Shown one piece after another: positions 13,601 to 25,600 of a DNA stretch of 64,000 nucleotides. Where the stretch lies: assembly GCF_027580225.2 (NCBI RefSeq), contig NC_073348.2, positions 22,402,501-22,466,500 of the forward strand, in the 5' to 3' direction. Position numbers and translations under genes: made by a program. Source of the stretch: Misgurnus anguillicaudatus (Eukaryota > Chordata > Actinopteri > Cypriniformes > Cobitidae). The notes beneath the pieces were generated by a model that searched no databases, was not told where the DNA came from, and saw only the letters and a program-made list of their open reading frames with translations. How positions within the stretch are numbered: position 1 is the stretch's first letter; each line of letters starts with the position of its first letter.

Positions 13601-16600
13601 CCCGGGTGATTCTCACGAATTCTCAGAATTAACACAATACTGTGTTCTACCTTGCACAATGTGTGATTTCAACATAAGAATTTATAATTGTAAATTTTAT
13701 CTCATTTTCTGCTGAAATTCTCATTACCGCAATGTGTACAAATAACAAATAAGAAAGAAAACAAATAAATGGATGTTTTGCTAGACTACTTTAGATGACA
13801 GAAAAAATATTTACTGAATATTCATGTATAATAATAATGAAGAAAAATTAGGAAAATGATGTGTCCATGCCTGATGTTCTCATCCTCCGCAACACTTTTT
13901 GAGAACAGTTTAAGCACACATACAGAATTTTAATAAAGTTTGATTTTGAGTGATCAAGCACATGGACCAGTTACTTCAAGATGGCTACCAGGTAAGATCA
14001 TTTTTTACAGTTAATTTGAAATATTGTCTTGTCAGAATGCTTACACGACATTTTGATTATCATTACCACAACAGATGCTTATTAAATGTTAATTTAATTA
14101 ATAGAAGCATAACACTTTGATTTTAAATGCATGTGCAGAATCTCCAAATTATGTTCTTTCAGGTTTGTCATGTCATTTTGAAAATATGTCAGTGTTGATG
14201 TTTTCTGGCTGTTGCGATAATGAGATTTTTTAGGACTAATTTTTTAAATTATGTTACAAAAAGTGCTAAATGATAAGTAAAAGTTTTTAAATTAATGTTC
14301 CCATTTACTCCAGACTTTGTTTTTCAATGTCTGGTGGGAAAAAAAGTAAATTTAAGCAATTTTTACATTTTCATGCTTGACATTTTTAAAATCAAGTTTT
14401 CGTGAGAATCACCCACCCCTAAAACATTTCAGATGTCTAACCAGTAAAGACTCAGAATCAGATGGACCAGAATTGGGAAACACTGGAATAAATGATGTCG
14501 TATTTTTACTTTTGGTAAACTGTTTCCTTTAAGGACATAAGATGTAGTGCAATAGGCCATTGGGGATTTAAAATAGTCTTTCTTAAACATAAGAGACACA
14601 GTGTGGTGGATGGGTTTACCTGCCGAAGGGCTTTCGGAGACTGGGGTGGTAATAGGTTAGCATCCCAGGGGCCATGACATTCACAGGACATCCTCCACTG
14701 TATTCCTCTTTCGCCCAGTCCTGAACACAACACAGTGTACAAAAACAAACATTAACATTTTCCATTAGTCAGTGTCAATGTGAAGTCTAATTTCTTGCAA
14801 ATAAATACCCTGAGAAACATTTATTAATTGGGACTGTGATGTAACCTGTAATTTATTTTCCAATGGAGGTGCATTTAATACCCAGGGGCTTTTTTGCATT
14901 GACACTGACAAAACTTTCTGACGTCTGGCAGACATGGTTTGGCAGGAAGTTTGCTCGTTTGGCTTAGATGAACCAAACAACATCAGGCAGGTTTTTATTT
15001 ATACGGCTTCACATCATTTTAAACGTCTCGCTATAGCCTCATATTTCACTTTTAACAAGGTCACTCCTGTATATACTGAGAATTCAATGTGGGATTCACT
15101 AATTATTCCTCTTCTGCTTGTTGAGATCATGTCTAAACTAAGAAAAGATGTGAAAATCCGTTACTTAATTAAATCAAAGTGTTATTTATCTTTGCAGTCA
15201 GTACTCAAGAAAGACATGGGTCTTAAGTAGCCATTATGGTTAATTTTTTATGTTCTGAACTGTTCCTGTTAATCAGATCTTTTTAACCAGGACAACCACT
15301 CTGTCTTACAGAGTTTAGTTCAAACCTTAATGGAAAACCCTATTTAATATTTTTTAAATAATCATTAAAGGTGCAATGTGAGACTTATCTCTTGACATAA
15401 ATACAATATAATATACATAGCTATAAGTTTATAAAGACCTTACGTTATTGTATTGTTTTTATTACCTTAGAATGAGACGTTTTTATCTACATACATCACT
15501 GGTCTCCTTACATGGAAGTCGCCATCATGTTTCTACAGTAGCTCTAAACGGACAAATTGTTCTACAGAGCGCGTTTCGTCCCTCTGTGGCGGATACCGTA
15601 GCTTCTCATTGCATTTGGAAAGGTAGGTTGCAATTTCACAATCTCACCACCACTAGATGTCGGTAAAAATCCACATTACACCTTTAAGACCATTACTGTG
15701 TCTAAAACAACTCCCTATTTCCTATATCGGCCCTGTCCCCAATGGCGCACTTCATGTGGATTTTCGGTCGTAGCCTAGGGTTGCCGCGGTGACAGGATTT
15801 TCCCACCGGTTAATCGGCGCGTCACAAACCCGGTGATCCCGGTATCACCGTGTGGGAGGGGCTTATAAATGCGCATGCAGACGTGCACATTTTACTTTCA
15901 CTTTTGAATTACGCAACTGTTTAAATGCAGTTCTTGCGTGCGCTGCGTTAAATCGTGTATGCATTTGCGTGCAATGCGAGTGCAACAGCTGGTTTAATTA
16001 AGTGCTTGTGTCAATGTGTGCAGGTAATTCTGACAGAACCCGACAGTCCCAAGCAGAGCAACCAGCTACTTCTCCATAAAGCGCTGCTTGAATGATGGGT
16101 TTATTTTTCTTGATAATAAACACAACAACAAAACGATCTCGCTTATATTAAACATCATATATGTATATTATAACAAAAACGAGTAAGCACACGGCTTCTG
16201 CTATCATCTGGTCAGTCAGCTTGCCTCACACACTCTGATAGAAATAAATGAAATCTGACACCTGCTGCTCTGTGACGTGACGCGCGTTCAGCTCCGCTCA
16301 GCAGACACATTCAGTTCTTAGTGTGTTTGCTCTCTCTAACAAAACTAAATTATGTAATTACACGAAAATATAAACACGACGGTGAAAGACGGTGTCGCGG
16401 TGGGCAAGTGTTCTAACCGGTGAGAGGCTGAAGCACCGGTAATCACCGTTTCACTGACTATCGTGGCAAGCCTATCGTAGCCTTAAATTGCGCGTGCTCT
16501 CTTAAGAGGGGGGGGGGGGGGTGGGTCGCACACCAGACGTGCAGCTCAGCGTCACACAGCGCCCGCCGTTCTAAAAAAATCGCACACATTGTTTTCTATG

Positions 16601-19600
16601 AGTATACGCACACCGGCACCGATAGGTGGCGCTGTCCACGGCACCCAGCTTTGACTCAGGAAGTTGCTCAAATCCCTGTCGCACCACAGAGCGCCACACA
16701 CATAGTTTAACATTAAATAACATCATATTTGTCCCAAATCATTAACGATTAATATTGGCTGCGTATATATATTTAGCATTTTAAAGTAGACTCTATCTGA
16801 CTAAGCTCGCGCTATTCCGGATTCGCACTTACGGTTTACGATACCTCCGAGTTGTCCTAGACTCGACTCGGCGCTAAGCTGCGCATCCTGTGTGCGACCC
16901 CCTTTAGTCTACGAATCCGTAGGGTGTCCCGTCTGTAATTTTTACGCTCCGAAGTGTGCTCATCAGCGCCCCCTTTGCACCCTTGATGCGGTCTTCGGCG
17001 AAGCAGATGCTGCACTGCTGCAGGCTTCATGCACTTTACCAACCCAGAAGTCTTTGTGAAAGCGCAATCAGATGATGGAATGGAGGAGTTCACCCTGATT
17101 GGCAATATCTCTTCCTATTTCCAGCGTGAAGCTCGAGTCTGTCACAAAATACGACTCTGGTACGACTCCTCGTGGACTCGCGTCAAGGGTCCCTAAGGTC
17201 TGCACTACATGATGTCATCAAAGTGTGGATTTTCAAGAAGTCCACAAGTCCGGAGTGTCCCATTTTGGGACAGGGCCATAGTGTACTTTATTAAGTGTTT
17301 GAAACCTGAGCGATAAACTTCGATCAAGTTCACACTATTTTTGAATTACACTATTTTCCATGATACAACATGAGACAGCTGTTTGAGGACACAGCATGAA
17401 TGTACAGTATGTTCAGAAACAGGCTGTGTGGGTCAGTATGGCCCTGTTTACACCTGGTATTAAAATGCGCTTCGGTCGATCGTATCACAAGTGGACGGCG
17501 TGTTTTATCAATGAATGGCTAAAGATCGTGCTGAACACTGGGGTTCGCACTAGAAGTCATGTTTGATGTTAAAACCTTTCGCTCGGTACATTACATTGGA
17601 TCAATAGGCGGAGAGTAGACGGTCTTATGAACACATTCGTCCACATGCTCGTCTAGCAATCCGGTCAAAAGTGTTTTCGACTACCTCTTAATGTGGTTGA
17701 AAGTGGACGAGCTCAAAACGTTTTACAACTGTATTTAGCATCATGTGCTTGTGATCCGATCAACTAAAATGCATCTTATTACCAGGTGTAAACAGCCTCT
17801 AAAATGCTTTGGAGCAAAAACTGTAGGCATTGCGGTTGTCAAGCTTTACAAAACATACTGAGACCTAAATATATGTAATTTTGAAGATCCCTAAAACATA
17901 CAAATAGCAGTCACTTATTTTTCCTGAAAGATTTGAGTAAGTGCACATAAAGCAGCTGACTATCGAGTAAGTGCTATCGAGTAACCTTGACATTTGGCAC
18001 AGTGAATAGTGAATAGGTTAAATGGATCAAGTGGCTTTTTTATTAAAGTTTCCCATCTTTTTCAAAACAGCAAGTCATTAAGTTGTGTTTTCCTCAAGTA
18101 TGGAAGAGGCTAAACAGGTAATACTGTACTTCTTTTCACCATGCTAAACACCACATGGAGTGTTCGATTTAAAATGTTACAGTACACAGAGGCAAACTGA
18201 ATCTTTTAAACATTTGCTTTGTTGCATGCTTGCACAAAACGCCCTTGAGCCCACCGTACAAGGCATTTATAGGTGTGCAATTCTATAGATTGTAAAATTG
18301 TACGCTTCCTTTCTCTGCTGAAAGAAAACGTACCATCGGTAAAAACACTGAACGTTCACGCTTTCTGCATCCTCAATCTGAATTGCCTAAGGCTATTCAA
18401 CCGTTTCACTTAGTGCTAAAGTGCTCCAGCATCCTTTTCACACCAAGACAGTAAAATGTTAGCATACTGTTGAAGCCGATGTCTTTCAAACCAGCCTGCC
18501 TGTTTGTCAATCTCAATTACACCTTGTGAGCATCGCATGGCACTTTTACCCCTCTCGGGGGGAATGGATTCCATTTCCTTTAGACAAGTGACTAGTTCTC
18601 AGTTTCGCCCAAAGAGGAAGGGTGTTGGCTGAGGAGATTTTCATTTCTGTTGGCGCCCTTGGCGAATGTCACATGGATACTCGTCCAAGTCGTGTGGCTT
18701 TGTGGAAGTGCGGTGGGGTAGATGAACTCTATAAGACCTTAAGAAGTTTCATACCTGCTGCTGGACAGTGTCGTTCATTTGAGATTCATGTTTGAAGTGA
18801 GATTTACTGCAGCTGAGTGCTGCGACATTTGGATCCATTCAAGACTATGTAATGTTGTCACTGCCACATGGGGTTGTAATTATAAATTGAATGGTGTTGG
18901 TGGATTTGAGTTAATATGAAAGAGCAACAAACCATAAAGCAGTCAAGTTGCTTGAAATGTCAACACCAGTGCTAATAATCGACATCAAACTGATTAGGGT
19001 ACAAATTACATGTAGATGGTTTTGGAGGTGTGACCACTTCATTAAAGTTTGAAGCCCTGACCTGAGTGTTACAATGTAAAGCATATATGCAAAAAATACA
19101 TAAATCTGTGAACGTAATGAATATGTAAAAACAAGAAATATTTTCCTAAAATTTTTAAAAACTTAAAATAATTAAATAATTATTACCCATCAGAACACAG
19201 TGTTTTAAAAATTAATGTTTTAGTGTACATGCACTTTTTCTTGCGTTCTGGCATTTCTCACATTGCCAGTGGCTCTCAGAGACTCAGAGGTGTCAATTAA
19301 AGGGTGATTAATAGTAATGACATCACACTACAAGGAGGGACACTAAGTGAATTATCTGATTTTTCTATCATCTCCACAAATCACGCGAATAATAGCCGTC
19401 TATAGGAAGTTTTCTTTTCCAATTTGAAGGGCACCAAGAATGTGTGAGTCAGAACTTCAACCAGACAAAGTAAACACTGTCTGTGAGCAAACCTGCACTA
19501 ACAGGCAGTCTGCAAAACAAGCAACGTTACTGCTGCTATTACCTCAAACAGTGATGTTTACAATAACTTTCCCATGAGTGACCAGCACCAGCGGACCCCA

Positions 19601-22600
19601 ATACCTTCACAAGCCTGTTTCATGAGGTAAACATCTTTTGATCTTTTTGACTTTTACTATACTGTACTATACTATACTATACTATACTATACTATACTAT
19701 ACTATACTAAACTATACTAAAAGTGCTTAACTCTTTCCCCAGCATTGATGAGTTAACTAAGGGAAAACCCTTCCCTGCCAATAACAAGTTTTCCAGGCAA
19801 TCTGTATTTCCGATTTATCCACCAGTTGGCGCTCTTACCCAATTTATAAAACCCGAAAGTATTCCTTTAGGGCAAACAGTTCAAACTCTGTATGTTTTTG
19901 CATAAAATTTGGTATTTATTTACCTTATTTAAAGGAACAGTATGTAAGAAATATCATAAAATGGCCCTGATATGTCACTAGACATTATTAAATCATTTTT
20001 ATTTCAAATACTTATATCACTCACAACAGTGGTCTGGCCAGGATATTGTCATTTAAAAGGTGGAGTTGCAGCCCTCAACTGATGTTTATGTTGTCATTTT
20101 GTGTATTGGCCACCAGTTTTGTGATTGCAGTACCAGTTTTAGCCACAAGGTTTGTGATTGCAATACCAGTTTTGGCCACAATCCTACATACTGTTACTTT
20201 AAGAGGAAATAGGAAGGTAGGATGAAATGTTTTTTTAAGCATGGGGAAAGCAAAGGTGACCTTACATGTTGCGTAAGCACGTCGAAAGGTCACGCGTCAC
20301 ATATGTGAAACCCCTATTTGCGACCATTTTAAGCAATAAACTGACACAAAGACATTAAATAGTATCATTTCACATACAACGATGTCGGAACGGTCCTCTT
20401 TTCTACACTGGAGCGGTAGTTTCACATACGTCATGGGTGACCTTTCGACGTGATGACGTAATGCGTGAGGTCATGCTGGCGCATCACACGGCTAGTGCAA
20501 GACGAGAAATTGTGGTTTAAAAGTGCATATTTTTATTTGTCTTGCTGAAAATTACAATTATTTTGCTAGATAAGACCCTTATGCCTCGTTTGGGATCGTT
20601 TAGAGCCCAGAACTGTAAAACAGTTGAGCTCCAATAAAGTCTATTAAATTGAGAAAAATTCTCGAATGAACAATAAGTACATCAACATTTTGGATTACAT
20701 GGGGGTAAGTAAATTATAATTTTTTTAAAATAAAAGTGAAGTGATTTCTTTTATTCCCTGATGGAGGGGGGGGGGGTGCTGTAGCGGACCAATCACAATG
20801 CTTGCGTTCCGCATAGGACAGATACGTTTTGGTGAGGTGTGCGTCAAGCCACGCACAGCCTATGGTGTAGCTACGACGTACAACGTGCGACTATAAATTA
20901 TGTATAACAAATTTACCACCACTGATGTCATTAGAAACCATACACTGTAAAAAAAATGGACGACGCCCGTTCGCTCTCTTCCATTGGTGAAAAGTGAAGC
21001 CGCCGGTGTCCCAATACGGCGCTGACATCTTGGGTCTTGAGTCTGCGCAGTAGCATTTTCGGGACCAGTCCTGCGCCGTAGTGAGCAGGAAATACAGGCC
21101 GCGAAATCAAGGCCCCGCCCTCGCAGAATGCGCATATCACAGCTGTCAATCACGACGTGACTCCACCCTTTTTATAGCATTAAAGGTCACGTTCTTCCTG
21201 ATACCATTTTTTAAACCCTAGTTAGTGTGTAATGTTGCTATAATAGCATAAATAATACCTGTAAAATGATAAAGCTCAAAGTTCACTGCCAGGCGATATA
21301 TTTTCTTCAATAGAATTCCTCTTTAAAAGCATGCAACGGCCGGTTTGGACTACAGCCCTCTATTTCCTGCTTTAATGACGTCAGTAAAACTGTTTGTTGA
21401 CTAAACTCCGCCCACAGGAATACGTCAGTCATCAGCTTTGGCTCAAACGGCTCTGCTAAGCTAAGCTGCTATCAAATCACAGCACACTAAACAAACTACA
21501 CAATCAGAACTCGTTATGTATTTCTCTGAAGGAGGGACTTCACCTAACAAGGAAGACATCAGCCTGTTTTGAGGACAGTGAAAACAGCGCTATACAGATA
21601 AGTAAATTGTGTGAAAAATACCCCGTTTTTTTACACGTGAAACATGAACACATGTTATATTGCCCACTATAAACACAATCAAAGCTTCAAAATCACAGAC
21701 AGAACGGGAGCTTTAAATAACTAACTAAAGACAAACTTTTATATTAAAAACAAACACTTGAATTTACATCAGCGTGATAAAAACTACAGTAAATGACAGA
21801 AACAAGCTTCGAAAAAAGATAATTGAAGTGTAAATAAATTGTTTTGTTGGTCTCAAGTCCCATTGAATAACATGGGGAGGCGGGGTTTATGACCTATACT
21901 GGGACCAGTCATTGGGGGACGATCGAGACGTTTATCTTCAGGGCTTTTCAGGGCTTGTGCGGCAAGCTTGTTCGAAACAGCCTACTTACTTTTTCAAAAC
22001 TTCTGTAAGATTAAACTCAGTTCTCAGTTTACTTTGGCTGAATTGACTACATACTTTTTCCTGGTAGTGAATGTAGTTGGACGCCTCAGGGCCGAGATAT
22101 TTCACCAGATTGGAAACGACAGCGGCTCTTCTTTCCTCCATCTGTAATAAGCACAAACATATTTGTTTATTAGCTGTTAATAAAAGTTATTTCAAAATTT
22201 AAAAAAATGATATAAAACAATAACATAGTTAGTTGTGGCCCGTTTGTAGATATGAACATTTGAAAAAGCTTAATTTGTTCAAATAGTTAACATGAACTAA
22301 AAATGAACAATACTTCTACAACATTTATGTTAATTCCATCAAAAGTTGTTGATGCACAGTAAACTAACATGAACAATTGTATCTGCATTAACTAACATTA
22401 ACAAAGATTAATATATAGTATGATGAAAAAAAAAACGTGTTGTACATTGTTAGTTTATGTTACCTTATGCATTTCCATGTAACTTTATTGTAAAAGTGTG
22501 ACGGTTTAATCTTAATTCTTAAGTCAATTTTTAGTATTTAATGTCACTCATGTGACCAAATAATGTTAATGAATTAATCACTTAATCAGATTATAAACTG

Positions 22601-25600
22601 ATTTGACAGCTCAACTGTAGATCCCTCAAATCACAGTATAGCAAAAGGCCGAAGGCTTTAAAATATAACTGTGCTTCCCAGAAAAATGTCCCAGGCCAGT
22701 TCTCCATCCTCCATCCATCTGAATAACTCATAGCCCTTTCAGCCTGAGATCTACATGAGTTATGGGTGCAGAAGGGCTGGGCCGTGCACTCCTGCTGTTA
22801 CAACCCCAGCGAGTGACAGATGTTAGGAGGCGCATAAAATCCTGCATCTGCATGTTGTGCCCACTGCCTCTCGAACCCAGTGTCCCAGACCATAATTCAG
22901 TACAATTATTGCCTCACACCAGGTACGGAGGCTGAAAGCACCTGCAAGGGTTTTATAAAAGTGCCTGCGAGGTGCTGGAGGGCTATTTACTATCTCTAAT
23001 GCCTGCCTATAAAACAGAATGCACAGATTACATTTCATGTCCGCTCATCAAACGTTGCCATCTTATTCATGTGAAGGTAAAACAGAGTAATGGTAGAATC
23101 TGCAGATCTGTACAAAGAACCAAACCTCAGATAACTGCTTTGTTTCTTTGTGTGTTACAAGGAAAATCAACTCCTTCTGTCAATTGATTCATTTTAAATG
23201 AAGCAAGCACACTCAGTCTAGAATGCTTTTATGCATTGAACCACCAGCGCACACGAAATGATGCGTTTATCCGGTTTGAGGCTCATGGATTTTAGCTTCA
23301 GGGATGCTTTTTCCGCTTCAGACACCGGATGTGTGGGCATCTTTGATTGAGCGATGGGTGGCAAGTAAATCAATATTTTGTCACATTACCAGAGCCTTTG
23401 ACGGCGGCTTGTTTTCCGAGATAAAGCTTTAGGTTTAACACTTCCTCTGACATTTAGCTAATATGAAATAGTTTGCTTGCTTATTGGAACCATTTTGCTG
23501 TCAAGTAAATGACTTTGTTCCTCGTTACGCCGACACAAACAGAGTTTTATTTACTCTGCTGAAAAGACGCATTTAAATCTGTATACATATCCAAGCTGGT
23601 CCAGGCTTGTGCCAAAATTTGGCTGGTTAAAATGATCCTAGTCTCAGCCTCAGACGGCACGCCCACCAACTGTTGGCTGAATGCCTGATGCATGTGGCAC
23701 ACTTAACTGGAAACACTTAAGCAGATTCAAAGCCTTTCTCTGATTGGTTGAACTATACAGGATTTTCCAGAGACGTGTGTGTCGCGTTCTTTGAAAAAAA
23801 AAACAAAGCTGTTTACATTATTGACAATGCTTCATCAAGAACGAATCAACGCTACATTAATGGCATAAAGTCTTTAAAATATGTCCAAAAACAATTGCCA
23901 TTGTTATTACAAACTTTAGAGACATTCGTGATTAATTTATTGGTTGCACACTGGTCTGTTAATTTGGAGACATTTCCACACCCCTAAAGACCTAAGGCCC
24001 TATCAAAGTGTTTTTTTGCTAGTTTTTAGCACATCACAGTTATCACTTTCACTTCTTGTGCCACATTATTTAAAGGAACAGTATGTCAGATATTTATATC
24101 AATTATTCATAAAATGGCCCTGATATGTTACTAGACATTAAGAAATAATTTTCATTTCAAATACTTATAACACTGACAACAGTGGTCTGGCCAGGATATT
24201 GTCATTTAAAAAGTGGAGTTGCAGCCCTGATGTTTATGTTGTCATGTTGTGTATTGGCCACCAGTTGTGTGATTGCAGTACCAATTTTAGCCACAAGTTT
24301 TGTGATTGCAATACCAGTTTTAGCCACAATCCTTCATACTGTTCCTTTAAAACAGTAAATGCATTTGCGCCCATTTGTACCCCCATGGGCGTGCTGGTCT
24401 GAAAACGATATGTGCTCAGGCGCATTGTAGGCACGTTGCAATCTTGAGGCAAGTAACATAGACTATGCAATATTTTTTGTTTTTTAAATGAACACTCCAC
24501 CATTTTGGAATCAATTTAGCCGATCTCAGGGGCTGGTGGTATCACTTTTAGCATAGCTTAGCACAATTCATTGAATCTGATTAGACCATTAGCATCACGC
24601 TCAAAAATGACCAAAGAGTTTCAATATTTTTCCTATTTTTCCAAAAATAGTCCCCAGCTTGGTATCTTTCAATAGCAGGGGACTATTTTCAGGCACTGCG
24701 TAATATCATTGCGTCTGCTGCAGCCATGTTACGGCAGCAAAGTCCTTGATTATTACGCCAGAATAAGAGTATAGTCCTAGCCATATAGGCCTAGAAAATT
24801 GCAACTTTTAATTTTCCGTCAGTCTTAGACCACGATGTAACTACAGAAGAGTCAAGTTTTAAAGCAACACTATGTAGTTTCCATGTAAAATGACTTACAG
24901 CTCCCCCATGTGGTTGAAAAGCGCAACAGTGCCTGGTATCAGACACTCTTCTGCAGGCAGGGGGTGGGGCTGTGTTTCCAACCCTCCACCGCCACTTTCA
25001 GAGTGGGCTTGTACACCTAGGAGGCTGCTCAGGTTGCAGCAACAGTACAATTTGTCCAGTTAAAAGTTGTTCTATCACTGAAATAATTTTAGAGACATTA
25101 TTTAAAGGTAAAAAACTACATAGTGTTGCTTTAAATAGGAAAAATATCGAAACTCTCTGGTCACCCCTGAGCGCGATGCCAATGGTCCAATCAGATTCAA
25201 TGCATTATGCTAAGCTATGCTAAAAGTGGTACCTCCAGACCTGGAGATCAGCTGAATGGATTCCAAAACTGTAAAAATCAAATGTTTAACTCTAGGGGAG
25301 CTGGAAAGTGAGCCTGTTTTTTTTTGTGAAGTGTCCCTTTAACTCTTTTACCGCCATTGACGAGATAACTCGTTAATTAAGAGAAAACGCTTCCCTGCCA
25401 ATGACGAGAATTTCCGGCTTTGCGCAATACCATGGCGCACTTCCGCAACTTATACAACCCGGAAGTAGCGCTTCACGTGAAAGAGAAAGAACTCTGTCTA
25501 TGTTTTAAAGATCGCTCTGAATCTGATTTCTATCAAAAGTCCTTCACAAAAATGTAATTATCTCTGCTTTTTGCTTAAAATTGGGTGTTTTTGAAGAAAC

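Larger units (their letters stand above)
10619..14619 (-). other. Gene 1 intron 11
   Basis: Holds the 569-bp TTAA element C (11482-12050), the start of a common fish 'aaagggacagttcaccc' repeat at 13379, and an 0.8-kb inverted-terminal element (13604-14414). The rest (10619-11481, 12051-13378) shows no recognisable exon or RNA. Confidence 0.6.
14721..22054 (-). other. Gene 1 intron 10
   Basis: A 7.3-kb intron with a stack of elements at 15365-17290, a 357-bp inverted-terminal element at 17440-17796, an ACTAT microsatellite, TTAA elements at 19727 and 19929, and a relative of element F at 20203-20725. The stretch 20937-21935 resembles a dispersed repeat ('cactgtaaaaaaaatggacg' start). The 17800-19650 stretch has no recognised feature. 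Confidence 0.6.

Noticed and set aside
16857..17105. 82-residue minus-strand frame
   Set aside because: It covers an element E fragment also present at 8690-9120, where the frame is not kept.
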